Part shown: piece after piece, positions 18,864 to 27,425 of the stretch | Layout: each line of letters begins with the position of its first letter | Position numbering within the stretch: position 1 is the stretch's first letter | Origin: JAUIKM01 sp964445695 | Lineage (GTDB): Bacteria > Bacteroidota > Ignavibacteria > Kapaibacteriales > UBA7675 | Direction: 5' to 3' | Length of the DNA: 64,000 nucleotides | NCBI GenBank assembly: GCA_964445695.1 | Contig: CAYULF010000004.1 | Coordinates: forward strand, 248,001 to 312,000 | The notes under the pieces: model-generated | What the model was told of the DNA's origin: nothing | The model's database searches: none | What the model saw: the letters and a program-made list of their open reading frames with translations, nothing else | Program-made: the position numbers and the translations under genes

Positions 18864-19208
18864 TTAGTGAATGAAACCCAAAGGACCGTGGAATTGCACC
18901 ACTCCCTCGTGATAAGTTGTAACATTTTGGTATCGCATCCTTGAAGGCGGAGCAATAAAACTGAGGCTATCAAAGCCCGACATTACGAGTGAACCATTTC
19001 TCTGAAATACACATGTGAGCTTGACAAAATTCAAATACATCACCCCATCAAGTTCGACATTTACAAAATCAGCTCCTGATTCAATGCCGGTTAATTCATG
19101 TATCAAATCAAACGGCCGACCATACCAGCCATCAGGTAGTCGTAGTGTTCCATACTGATTAACCTTGAACCATTCGCGAATGGTCGCATCCATTTTCTTA
19201 TGATCCAA
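18864..19208 (-). CDS. Small unknown protein in immunity-like cluster
   Basis: 114 residues, cytoplasmic (no signal, no membrane segment). It starts MDHKKMDATIREWFKVNQYG and contains an amphipathic first helix, then a beta-rich body (VNVELDGVMYLNFVKLTCVF, LVMSGFDSLSF). No family recognised. Size, AT-rich composition and position between an Imm11-like gene and another small unknown suggest an immunity protein, but there is no motif proof. The alternative is an ordinary accessory gene. Confidence 0.5.
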   Translation of the reverse strand: MDHKKMDATIREWFKVNQYGTLRLPDGWYGRPFDLIHELTGIESGADFVNVELDGVMYLNFVKLTCVFQRNGSLVMSGFDSLSFIAPPSRMRYQNVTTYHEGVVQFHGPLGFIH

Positions 19209-19563
19209 CTATGTACAACTCCGCTTCATTTGCCAGGCAGATTGAAAGTATTCTTATTCTCTACCACACTCTGCTGCACAAATCTCCAAGTGCGAAGTCA
19301 GCCACAAGTCAACGAGTTTTTTTGGCTTATGTGAAAAGCCGCACCGCACCAACCGGTGATTCTCAACGACTTGCATGGTTCATAGAGTGCGACTACTTAG
19401 TGTGTTGTATGTGTCCAATCGTTGACAATCCGAGCATTATGGCGAATGACCGCACACCGACAATGACTGGTTTCGTGGTACTCTCGCAAGCTTCCATCAG
19501 CTTCGGATAGAGGTACTCCGGCTCCGCCACACCACGAATCCAAGAGCCAACCTAACCAGCACG
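19209..19563. other. Intergenic, 355 bases, AT-rich
   Basis: Frames of 71-99 codons exist on both strands but are mutually overlapping and rich in Cys/Trp/Ser in a way typical of chance frames. No gene supported. Confidence 0.4.
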
Positions 19564-19962
19564 TCAATAAAATGTAACACTCCTGTCTTTTACATCCAGA
19601 AGATCGTACCATTCATTGTTGACATATACTTCGTCTTCGGTCCCGATTCTGATAAAAGCCCCACTTAGAATAATTTCTTCGCGAATGGCATCCTTAATTG
19701 CGATTCGAATAGTTTCAATTTCAAAATCTCGAACAATGAAGAATGAATCACACCAAAAATAGCATCTTTCAGGGTCTTCATCGGCTTTGATGTCCATCAA
19801 ATGTTTAATGCCCTCGACTGTAATAATTGTGGTAACATAAACATCTCCATTGGCAGTGATTACATGCATATCAACATTGTCTTTTAGTGGGTCATTTTCT
19901 TCAAAATACCCACCTGGGAATGACAGCTTAAACTTTCGAGCGTCGCAATTGTCATCCATCAA
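19564..19962 (-). CDS. Small unknown acidic protein in immunity-like cluster
   Basis: 132 residues, acidic, cytoplasmic. The sequence is beta-rich with conserved-looking aromatic and Gly positions: FKLSFPGGYFEENDPLKDNV, YVTTIITVEGIKHLMD, ERCYFWCDSFFIVRDFEIET, and a C-terminal VYVNNEWYDLLDVKD. The start at 19962 follows GAGGTTGAG on the minus strand. No family recognised with certainty; acidic small proteins of this sort are common among toxin antidotes. Low GC compared with neighbours. Confidence 0.55.
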   Translation of the reverse strand: MMDDNCDARKFKLSFPGGYFEENDPLKDNVDMHVITANGDVYVTTIITVEGIKHLMDIKADEDPERCYFWCDSFFIVRDFEIETIRIAIKDAIREEIILSGAFIRIGTEDEVYVNNEWYDLLDVKDRSVTFY

Positions 19963-20181
19963 CTCAACCTCCTGAGGTGAAGAGAATACTACAACTGGTT
20001 AATTCATCAAATACTTCTCTGATCCAAACTTCGACTGTCTGATTTCGCTCAACTAATTGCTGAGTGCTTTTTGAAGTAGATCAGGCCCCACCAAGACAGT
20101 CACTTACCAATATTGTGATGCGGTAGTTAGGAAGACTCCAAATCATCTCTCCTGATCAATTCACCCAACAGCAAAGCAATA

Positions 20182-20337
20182 TTATCCGACTGTTGTCCAA
20201 TTAGCCGGACTGACACTTGTACGAACATGAAACTCCTGTTTAATCTCAGGACAATCAGCGATCCAGTCTGGCACCATCCTTTCTGACACCACAACCAGCC
20301 TGTTCCCAGAGCCTATGAATTCACCCTCCATCTCCAT
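20182..20337 (-). CDS. 51-residue ORF downstream of the BamA-like gene
   Basis: Short frame starting MEMEGEFIGSGNRLVVVSER and ending ...SPANWTTVG before TAA. It lies 30 bases after the stop codon of the BamA-like gene and in the same reading frame. Composition resembles a real protein (strand VVVSERM, charged helix), but no family and no clear ribosome-binding site are seen. It could be a small gene or the surviving end of a broken gene. Confidence 0.3.
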   Translation of the reverse strand: MEMEGEFIGSGNRLVVVSERMVPDWIADCPEIKQEFHVRTSVSPANWTTVG

Positions 20338-20367
20338 GCCGTTAACCCCATAGCGGCGGCATCCCCC

Positions 20368-23001
20368 CTAAAACATCATATCTGCCGACAAATAAATTCT
20401 CGTGCTCTCCGTGCTGCGCCCCAATACTGCGCTTAAAGTCAATGCGCGCTCAAGTATCGAGGTGTAAATCCCGCCGCCGGCCGAACTGTGCCAGGTCGTG
20501 GAAGTCTCACCGTCAAGGAAGACGCGGCCGGCGTCGTAATAACCAATGAGTCCAAAGTCCAGCGGAACAAACAAGGTGCCGCGGAACAAATGTGTGCGCA
20601 GCTCCGCCTGGCCGAGCAGCGAAGCGTCACCCGCAAAACGGTCGCGGCCGAAGCCGCGCAGCGAGCGCTTGCCGCCCAGGCGCGCCGCGTGAAAAAATGG
20701 AAAGTCGCCCCAGATCTTTGCGCCGAGCCCGCGCAATGCCAGCGTGGTCCGCGCCGGGAAATCCACCGTAAAATACGTGCGCGCCTCCACCGCCAATCGC
20801 AGATAGTCGGCCGGATTCGAAAACAGGTCGCTGGAATAACGCGCGTTGACGTCCAGATAAACGCCGCTGTAAGGTTCGTGTGCGACGTCCCGCGTGTCAA
20901 ATGTTAAACCAACGTCCGCCCCGGCAGTCGTGAAGTCGCCGCGTCCGTAAGGCGACAGCGAATCCGCCAGCGTCGCGGCGATCGGACTCACGTCCGACCA
21001 CTCGGCAAACAGACCAAATTTTAACAGGAATTCATCGCTGACGTGCCAGCCCAGCTGCGGCTGGATTTGAATGTAGTTTTGCTCGACCTTATAGAATCCT
21101 TCTTCCGATTGATCGTGATCGAACTCTGTTTCGTTGCCCAGACCGTAAAAACGAATGATTTCCAGGTCCGTCGTACGCAAATCCAAAGTTAACACGCTGT
21201 TGCGCATCAGCTGGTTAAACTCTCCGAAAAAGTTAAAGTCGTATCCGTCCGACAGTGTCGAATACGAACCCGTCAGGCCCATCGTGTAGTCGTATGGCGC
21301 GGCAAAGACGTCGTAGCGCCAGACCTGACCTCCTATGCCGATGTCGTAGCCGTCGTCGGAGGTATAACTCAAAACCGGCAGCACGCCGAATGCGTGCCCG
21401 CGATTTTCGATCAGTGGTTCGTTGCGCAGTATCTCGTCATCGCTGCGGTCGCGTTTATAGTCGTAGTAGTCGGTGCTCGGTCCGGCAATCACCTCCGTCT
21501 TGCCGCCGTCGTCGTAGAACTTCGTCAGCTTGCGCGCGTCGGAAAATGGCGTGATTGTTAACCAATGTCCGTGGACATAAGAGGAGTCGACCAGTAGATC
21601 AGCGCCGCCGCCCGCGTCGACTACCAAACGAATATTGTCGTGCACATTTCCGCGCACCAGCACGGCATCGTCGCCGCCGTACAGAAACACGCGCACTTCC
21701 CGCGTCGTGTCGCTGTAGTACGTCTTCGAATGCAAGACCTCGCCGCGTCCGGCCAACTCGCCGTCCTCGCGTTTGAATATTTGAACGCGAAGCCTCTCGT
21801 CGTCCAACCTGTCGACAAGCAAAAATTCATCTTTGTCGCTGCCGTGGAAGTCGGCGTAACAGTTTGTTAACTCGTAAAAGATATCTGCGGTGACGTGGAG
21901 AGAGTCGCGACGCGACTTCAGCTTGTTGTACATTTCTTCCCCGCAGATAGCACGTACCTGCGGCGGCATTGTGTTGATTGCGGTTCGCAACACGCTGTCG
22001 GTGACCGCCTGTTGAATGAATGTCGCAACCGAATCCCACTGAGTTTTGGATATCTGCCCCAGAAATCTTCGGTCCAGGTGACGGCCCGAATGTGTTAACT
22101 CAAACACGGGAGGCACGCCGTAATCAAAATGCACATGTGAAATAATAGCGAGGGTCAAGAGCTGCGGAATCACACCGTCGAACAGCGGAAAAGCAAAGTC
22201 GCGGTCGCGTGGAATCGGACGCCAGACCCAGGAGTCTTCGCCGGTTTTTATTCCGGCCCAGCGCCACTGATCGGCGTGGCGATCGCGATCGCCGATAAGA
22301 ATGTCCATCAAACGCGCCTTCAGAAACTCCAGTGCGTCCACGCGTTCGTCATTGTCTTCCTCCAGGCGCTCAAACAGCTTGTAGCCATTGATAATTTTGT
22401 CCGCGCCGGCAAAAACGCGGCCGTCTTCCGTTTCCGAGGGGTGCTCTTCAATCAGCCCCAGCATGCCGGCAAAAGCCTCGCGGTACTCGCCCAGACGCGG
22501 CGAATCCGGCATAACAACGAGTCTGGCCGTTGAATGCAGCACGTCAGTCGCCGTCAGCATTTCCTGTACAATCATTGCCGAAAGCGGATGAATTACGCTG
22601 ATCTGGTCCTGCAGCACGTCCGCCACCAAGGTCTCGCGCAGGCGCTCGTCCAGCGAGCGCGTCGGATCCTTGTCCACCGATCTGAATTTGTACGTGATGC
22701 CGTCCGCGCCGATAAAGCGCAGCGATTTGGTCTGCATGCCGCCGCCGAGCCGGTCCGGCTCCAGTCCACCGCCAAAGGAATCCAGATCGAGCACCGCCAC
22801 ATCGATCGGCGTGGCCCAGACGTCGCGCCAGTGGTCGCCCGCCATCGTGCGGAGCATCCAGCCGGCTTCGTATCGCGCACCGGGCGTAACGCGCACCGAG
22901 TCGGCCGCCTGCACCGGACAGGAAAAGAACCAAAAGGCCAAAAAACAACAAACGCCGCCGATCGGCGACGAACAAAAGGAAAAAAGCCGTGCGAAATTCA
23001 T
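20368..23001 (-). CDS. Kinase-like domain fused to BamA/TamA-type outer-membrane barrel
   Basis: 877 residues from the ATG at 23001, chosen because it opens into a signal peptide (VCCFLAFWFFSCPVQAADS). Residues ~45-290 look like an atypical protein-kinase fold (HipA/CotH/Fam20-like). There is a Gly-rich LGGGMQTKSLRF at 85-96, a possible ATP lysine in YKFRSVDKD (~105), a catalytic-loop-like LIGDRDRHADQWRW at 235-248 and a metal-site-like IPRDRDFAFP at 263-272. A beta region with GGDDAVL and GGGADLLVDS follows. From about residue 560 the protein is a BamA/TamA (Bac_surface_Ag) barrel, with RSLRGFGRDRFAG near the end and terminal Phe. The kinase activity is inferred from motif layout only; the barrel is confident. 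Confidence 0.85.
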   Translation of the reverse strand: MNFARLFSFCSSPIGGVCCFLAFWFFSCPVQAADSVRVTPGARYEAGWMLRTMAGDHWRDVWATPIDVAVLDLDSFGGGLEPDRLGGGMQTKSLRFIGADGITYKFRSVDKDPTRSLDERLRETLVADVLQDQISVIHPLSAMIVQEMLTATDVLHSTARLVVMPDSPRLGEYREAFAGMLGLIEEHPSETEDGRVFAGADKIINGYKLFERLEEDNDERVDALEFLKARLMDILIGDRDRHADQWRWAGIKTGEDSWVWRPIPRDRDFAFPLFDGVIPQLLTLAIISHVHFDYGVPPVFELTHSGRHLDRRFLGQISKTQWDSVATFIQQAVTDSVLRTAINTMPPQVRAICGEEMYNKLKSRRDSLHVTADIFYELTNCYADFHGSDKDEFLLVDRLDDERLRVQIFKREDGELAGRGEVLHSKTYYSDTTREVRVFLYGGDDAVLVRGNVHDNIRLVVDAGGGADLLVDSSYVHGHWLTITPFSDARKLTKFYDDGGKTEVIAGPSTDYYDYKRDRSDDEILRNEPLIENRGHAFGVLPVLSYTSDDGYDIGIGGQVWRYDVFAAPYDYTMGLTGSYSTLSDGYDFNFFGEFNQLMRNSVLTLDLRTTDLEIIRFYGLGNETEFDHDQSEEGFYKVEQNYIQIQPQLGWHVSDEFLLKFGLFAEWSDVSPIAATLADSLSPYGRGDFTTAGADVGLTFDTRDVAHEPYSGVYLDVNARYSSDLFSNPADYLRLAVEARTYFTVDFPARTTLALRGLGAKIWGDFPFFHAARLGGKRSLRGFGRDRFAGDASLLGQAELRTHLFRGTLFVPLDFGLIGYYDAGRVFLDGETSTTWHSSAGGGIYTSILERALTLSAVLGRSTESTRIYLSADMMF

Positions 23002-23204
23002 GCGGCAACTGCATTTTTGATCAACAATGCGACTGACCGGCGGCCGCGCGTGGAGAAATAAGTTACAACGGTCGCAACTTGCTCCAAAATCTAACCGTAA
23101 CGCCCCTCGTCTGGACAAATTCGTCCGTCCGCTGCACGGACCGGACGCACAGCAGCCTGCGCCCGTTCCGACAAATTTCCAGAACCTGGAGGGAGTCTAC
23201 GACA

Positions 23205-23600
23205 ATGGGAAAAAAGAATCGCGACAATGAATCTACTGACATTCGCGTTGAAGCCACCAAAGTCATCTGGGCGCTGACAACGGCCATCATGGGCATCAGC
23301 ATTCCGATAACCGCCATCACCAATGCGCACGAACCCGTGCTGCCGATCCTGGCTCTCATGGTTGCCGGCGTTTCCACCCTGGGCGTCTGGCTGTTTGGGC
23401 ACCGCAACAACCAGAGCGGCAACAACGCTCAACTCGAGGAACTGAACGAAACGATCCACGCGCTCAAAAACAACGTCGCCATGCTGGAAGACACGCTCGG
23501 CGACGAGCTGCTGCGTCGCCGGATCGAATCGGAAACCTCGGCTCCCAAAGGCAATCCGGCGGAGTCCTTCATGCGCGAACCGGCGCGGGAAAAAGTCTGA
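23205..23600 (+). CDS. Small membrane protein with two TM helices and coiled coil
   Basis: 131 residues from the ATG at 23205, preceded by GGAGGGAG. The first 25 residues are charged, then two hydrophobic helices (VIWALTTAIMGISIPITAI and VLPILALMVAGVSTLGVWLF) separated by a short Ala/Asn/His-containing turn. A cytoplasmic coiled coil follows (LEELNETIHALKNNVAMLED). The size and layout recall phage-shock-like or small scaffold proteins, but no family is recognised. It is divergent from the BamA-like gene and convergent with msrB. A signature for function is absent. Confidence 0.65.
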   Translation: MGKKNRDNESTDIRVEATKVIWALTTAIMGISIPITAITNAHEPVLPILALMVAGVSTLGVWLFGHRNNQSGNNAQLEELNETIHALKNNVAMLEDTLGDELLRRRIESETSAPKGNPAESFMREPAREKV

Positions 23601-23627
23601 GGTCCGGTCAGCTACCCTCAAATCGCA

Positions 23628-24068
23628 TCAATCTTTTTCGTTCGCTTGGTTCGGCCCGCCCTGCTCGTCAAAATCCAGAGCGGCCGAGTTGATGCAATAG
23701 CGCAAACCCGTCGGCAGCGGCCCGTCCGGAAAAACGTGCCCCAGGTGGGCGTCGCAACGGCTGCACACAACCTCGTCCCGTGGAATACTCAGTGACCGGT
23801 CCTGCCGCGTCGTCACATTCTTCATCTCCGACGGACGCCAGAAACTCGGCCAGCCCGACCCACTTTCGTACTTGTGCTCGGCGCTGAACAGCGGCTGGCC
23901 GCAGCACACGCACTTGTAATCGCCCGGCTTTTCATTGTAGTAGTATTCGCCCGTGAACGCCCGCTCGGTGCCGCCCTGGCGTGTGACGTAATACTGCATA
24001 TCGTCCAACTCCCGACGCCATTCCTCATCGGTCTTGTTGATTTTCCTGTCCTGACTGTCGTTTTGCAT
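23628..24068 (-). CDS. msrB: Peptide-methionine (R)-S-oxide reductase MsrB
   Basis: Repairs oxidised methionine by reducing the R-sulfoxide with thioredoxin. 146 residues from the ATG at 24068, which has AGGA upstream; an in-frame ATG at 24110 would add 14 residues without a signal peptide. Zinc-binding pairs are Cys53/Cys56 (CVCC) and Cys102/Cys105 (CSRC). The catalytic Cys125 lies in RYCINSAAL. ESGSGWPSFW and LGHVFPDGP are family signatures. No MsrA domain is fused. It is divergent from the transporter at 24358; the 289-base gap between them holds nothing clear. Confidence 0.95.
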   Translation of the reverse strand: MQNDSQDRKINKTDEEWRRELDDMQYYVTRQGGTERAFTGEYYYNEKPGDYKCVCCGQPLFSAEHKYESGSGWPSFWRPSEMKNVTTRQDRSLSIPRDEVVCSRCDAHLGHVFPDGPLPTGLRYCINSAALDFDEQGGPNQANEKD

Positions 24069-24357
24069 GACTGGTCCTGGATAATCGTGCAATAGTGCGG
24101 AAATTTTCATGGTAAACGATGCCGCCGCTCCGCTAGTTTAATGCGCCGTCCACCGACTTCCCCTAAAGGCCTTCCCAGAGATTTTCTTGTTTGTCAAGGG
24201 GTTGCAGGTTCGGCGTCAACTTAAACAAGCCGAACAATGAAAATGCCTCCGCCGGGAAAGTAGAAACTCACCTGTTCATCTCCACACAAACCGCAAATAA
24301 CACCACAATGCCGGGCTGCCGAAAACGTTATCCTGTCTTTCCTGTTGGAGGTGTTCC

Positions 24358-25683
24358 GTGACGAATGTTTCAACGCACGCTGCTGCCGATTCGCTGTCGT
24401 ACCGCCAGATACTTGTATTCTGGCTGCCGCTCGCTTTCACCTGGATGATGATGTCGTTTGAGAGCCCGATTCTCAATTCGATCATTGCCAGTCTGGCCGA
24501 CCCCAAAGCGAACCTGGCGGCGTACGGCACGGCATTTGCCATCGCCATTCTCGTCGAGTCACCTATCATTCTGATGATGAGCGCCTCCACTGCACTCGTC
24601 CGCAATCGCAGTTCCCTGCGCCGCCTCTGGAAGTTCACGGCCATGCTCAACGTCGCCATCACTCTCGTGATGCTGGTCATGCTGATTCCCGCCGTGTACG
24701 ACTACCTCATTCGCGACCTGGCCGGATACCCGCAACCTGTGGCCGACCTGGTTAAACCGGCGCTGCTGATTCTGCTGCCCTGGCCCGCGGCCATTGGTTT
24801 CCGTCGATTTTACCAGGGCATTCTGATCAGCAATAATCTGACCAGACGCGTCACCTACGGCACTTTTGTTCGCCTGCTGACGATGGGCGCATGCGCGGCG
24901 CTGATGTACTGGCTCTACGACGGTCCCGGGGTCATGCTCGGCGCTGCGGCCCTCACCAGCGGCGTCGTTGCCGAAGCCCTGGCCAGCCGTTTTATGGTGC
25001 ACAAATCCCTGCTGCGACTTAAACAAACGCGCCTCGGTCCCGACGACGAACGATTGACCTATCGCGAAATAGTCCGGTTCTACACGCCGCTGGCGCTGAC
25101 CTCCATTATTGGACTCTCGTCTATTCCCCTGGTGCAGTTTTTTGTTAATCACGGTCGCCTGCCGCTCGACTCACTGGCGGTCATGAGTGTCATCAACCCG
25201 TTTACATTTTTGTTTGTCAGCCTGGGACTGTCCTATCAGGAGGCCGGTATCGCGCTGCTCGGCAAGGGCGCACGCAACGTGCTCAAGATCCGTCGTTTTG
25301 CAATTGCGCTCGGTCTGGCCTGCAGCATCGGCATGTTACTGGTGGCTTTCACACCGCTCTACGACTGGTATTTTTCCAGTTTTTCGAATCTCAGCCCGGC
25401 ACTGACGGACTTTGGTCGCCTGCCGACAAAGCTGCTGGTTCCGCTGCCGTTTTTTGCGGTGTATTTGTCCTTTTTGCGCTCCGTACTGGTTAACGCACGC
25501 GACACACGCCCAATCAGCCTGGCGACCATGGCGGACGTTGCGCTGCTGGCGGTTTTGATGGCCGTTTGTGTTTATACTCTGGATCTGGTCGGCGCAATTG
25601 CGGCGTCATTGTCCGTTGTAGTCTCGCGTGCCTTCAGTCAGATGATGCTTGTTCCCCGTTACCGCAGGGCTATTTCTGGATGA
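24358..25683 (+). CDS. Polytopic membrane protein, MATE/ANKH-like
   Basis: 441 residues, about 12 hydrophobic helices, and a GTG start supported by TTGGAGGTG. The sequence resembles bacterial homologues of the progressive-ankylosis (ANKH) branch of the MATE/MOP exporter superfamily. A first helix set carries FWLPLAFTWMMMSFESPILN, a duplicated second half begins YTPLALTSIIGLSSIPLVQF, and a short basic loop separates helices. ANKH itself exports small anions such as citrate/ATP-related molecules; the bacterial substrate is unknown. The stop is 24 bases from the convergent glycosyltransferase. Membrane transporter is confident; subfamily is moderate. Confidence 0.72.
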   Translation: MTNVSTHAAADSLSYRQILVFWLPLAFTWMMMSFESPILNSIIASLADPKANLAAYGTAFAIAILVESPIILMMSASTALVRNRSSLRRLWKFTAMLNVAITLVMLVMLIPAVYDYLIRDLAGYPQPVADLVKPALLILLPWPAAIGFRRFYQGILISNNLTRRVTYGTFVRLLTMGACAALMYWLYDGPGVMLGAAALTSGVVAEALASRFMVHKSLLRLKQTRLGPDDERLTYREIVRFYTPLALTSIIGLSSIPLVQFFVNHGRLPLDSLAVMSVINPFTFLFVSLGLSYQEAGIALLGKGARNVLKIRRFAIALGLACSIGMLLVAFTPLYDWYFSSFSNLSPALTDFGRLPTKLLVPLPFFAVYLSFLRSVLVNARDTRPISLATMADVALLAVLMAVCVYTLDLVGAIAASLSVVVSRAFSQMMLVPRYRRAISG

Positions 25684-25706
25684 CTCTTTTGTTAATCATG
25701 CAGATA

Positions 25707-26732
25707 TCAGACAATGCGCAGATAGTCGGTCCAGGGGTGCATATCGAGATTGTTTAAAACCAGTTCCACGGCTTTCCGCGCCGCGTCGTTCCCGATGCAC
25801 AACAGGAAGAAGTGTCCGTCGCGAACCGGAGGTATCAGCGTGCGTTCCGGCTGTTTTACGTCGATGCCGATTGCCTCTGTTCCCATGATGTTTCGCCCGC
25901 CCGCCTGTCGTTTTCCATCGATAAACAAGCGCGGCGGCCTGCCACATTCGCCCAGATATCCGGCCAGTTCGCGCGCGACCGCACCGCCGCCCACGATGGT
26001 CACCGGCCTGTTCCCCAGGTGTTTCTGGCTGAGTAAAAAGTGCGCTTTTGCTTTTAACATCGCCGACCGGGCGTAGCGTGTGTCGAGGCGAGACAGACTT
26101 TCCCCGTGGTCAGTCTTGACGAGCAGTTGTTCCTCCAGCTTAAACAAGTCGACGCCCGCATGCACCGCACGCTGCAGCAAGTCGTAGTCTTCCGGCCAGG
26201 CGACATCGCGATAGGAGCCTAACAAGAGAATCGTCCTGCGGGGAAAACACATCGTCGGGTGAACAATGGTTGCATCCACAAAGAGTTCGTTGCGCAATGC
26301 TGCGGGCGTCAGCAGTGAATTTGACCAGTCCAGATAGCGTTGCAGGCGGTCGTCTACACCGGCCGGAATCTCGTAGTGCACGCACGATCCGGCAATGAAA
26401 TGCCAGGGCAGATCACGTGAAAATTTCAACAAGCGCTCGAGCCGCTCCGGGTGCATTATATCGTCCGCGTCCATGCGCACGATCAGCTCGCCACTCGCAG
26501 CGGCGATACCGGCATTCAGAGCGTTTACAATTCCGCCATGCTCCACGTCCAACGCGATACAACGTCGATCCCTTTTTGCAAAGTCCGCAACAATTGCCGG
26601 GCCGCCGTCGGTCGAACCATCATTGACGGCCAGCAATTCAAAATCGGCCCAGGACTGAGCGGCAATGCTGTTTAAACATGCACTCAGAAATCGGGCAGCA
26701 TTGAAATAGGGCAAAACTATCGAAATCGTCAT
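25707..26732 (-). CDS. GT2 glycosyltransferase with C-terminal nucleotide-binding-like extension
   Basis: 341 residues. The first 240 are a GT-A family 2 glycosyltransferase. ISIVLPYFNAARFLSACLNS opens the nucleotide-binding half, LAVNDGSTDGG holds the first Asp, VRMDADDIMHPERL is the metal-binding DxD, and WPEDYDLLQRAV is the ED base motif. After residue ~240 there is an extra segment RPVTIVGGGAVARELAGYLG with a Rossmann-like glycine pattern, which may bind a nucleotide or be a sugar-acyltransferase-like PglD-type N-domain. This extension is unusual for GT2. It probably acts in cell-surface polysaccharide synthesis; donor unknown. Confidence 0.9.
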   Translation of the reverse strand: MTISIVLPYFNAARFLSACLNSIAAQSWADFELLAVNDGSTDGGPAIVADFAKRDRRCIALDVEHGGIVNALNAGIAAASGELIVRMDADDIMHPERLERLLKFSRDLPWHFIAGSCVHYEIPAGVDDRLQRYLDWSNSLLTPAALRNELFVDATIVHPTMCFPRRTILLLGSYRDVAWPEDYDLLQRAVHAGVDLFKLEEQLLVKTDHGESLSRLDTRYARSAMLKAKAHFLLSQKHLGNRPVTIVGGGAVARELAGYLGECGRPPRLFIDGKRQAGGRNIMGTEAIGIDVKQPERTLIPPVRDGHFFLLCIGNDAARKAVELVLNNLDMHPWTDYLRIV

Positions 26733-26930
26733 GGGCTGTCCTGCTTCCTTCCAGGCAACAGCAACGCATCATGGTCGGGAATATTCTAGCGAATGGAGAT
26801 AAGGAGGATAATCCGGCCCGACCGGCATTGAAATTTCATCATGCTCTCGGTGCTTGTGCGAGGTGGTGAATTCCGGTACTACGTGGCAGGTTGACGTGGC
26901 GAAACGTTTAAAACACAAAAACGGCAGAAA

Positions 26931-26976
26931 GTCGTCCTGTAGCTTCCCGGCTGACATTTAAGTACTCCAGGACGAC
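26931..26976. repeat. Hairpin repeat copy 1 (conserved loop, covarying stem)
   Basis: GTCGTCCTG (26931-26939) pairs perfectly with CAGGACGAC (26968-26976). The 28-base loop contains the family core GCTTCCCGGCTGACATTTA followed by a GTACTC-like tail. The stem sequence differs from the other copies but remains complementary. Confidence 0.8.
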
Positions 26977-27028
26977 CTGCTGTCGTTTGAATAGTATTCT
27001 CATTCTGAAACTGATTGCGCCAGTCCTC

Positions 27029-27128
27029 NNNNNNNNNNNNNNNNNNNNNNNNNNNNNNNNNNNNNNNNNNNNNNNNNNNNNNNNNNNNNNNNNNNNNNNN
27101 NNNNNNNNNNNNNNNNNNNNNNNNNNNN
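27029..27128. other. Assembly gap of 100 N inside the hairpin repeat array
   Basis: A run of exactly 100 N, a conventional unknown-length gap. The bases before it (...GCCAGTCCTC) and after it (CGCCCCGGGC...) would join to give the same sequence as the left arm of copy 4, so the break lies inside a repeat copy. Confidence 0.95.
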
Positions 27129-27173
27129 CGCCCCGGGCTTCCCGGCTGACATTTATGTACTCCGGGGCGGAGG
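27129..27173. repeat. Hairpin repeat copy 2 (left arm interrupted by the gap)
   Basis: CGCCCCGG (27129-27136) pairs with CCGGGGCG (27162-27169), with a 25-base loop identical to copy 4. The downstream flank GAGGCCGTTGCAAT is also shared with copy 4. Confidence 0.8.
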
Positions 27174-27199
27174 CCGTTGCAATTCTGTTCAACTTCTGC

Positions 27200-27249
27200 G
27201 TCCCGCCCCGGGCTTCCCGGCTGACATTTAATGTACTCCGGGACGGGAC
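27200..27249. repeat. Hairpin repeat copy 3
   Basis: GTCCCGCCCCGG (27200-27211) pairs with CCGGGACGGGAC (27238-27249) at 11 of 12 positions. The 26-base loop differs from copies 2 and 4 by one inserted base. Confidence 0.8.
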
Positions 27250-27291
27250 ACGTCCGTTGTTTAATTCTTCATTTGTCAATCTTGCGCCAGT

Positions 27292-27340
27292 CCTCCGCCC
27301 CGGGCTTCCCGGCTGACATTTATGTACTCCGGGGCGGAGG
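27292..27340. repeat. Hairpin repeat copy 4
   Basis: Perfect 12-bp stem CCTCCGCCCCGG / CCGGGGCGGAGG (27292-27303 with 27329-27340) around the 25-base conserved loop. The flanks (TTGCGCCAGT left, CCGTTGCAAT right) repeat around copy 2. Confidence 0.85.
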
Positions 27341-27425
27341 CCGTTGCAATCTTGTTTCCGCTTAGAAAGCGGACAATTTTAAGAGCGGCAAAGACAACTG
27401 CGCGACGTCTTCGCCGCCCGTATCC

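Noticed and set aside
26908..27279. Minus-strand frame with repeated NVSREARG peptide across the N gap
   Set aside because: The peptide comes from the hairpin repeats; it contains the gap, has no ribosome-binding site, and stem covariation is better explained by structure.
26931..27340. CRISPR-like array
   Set aside because: Units are hairpins with irregular spacing and no constant-length spacers; no cas genes nearby.
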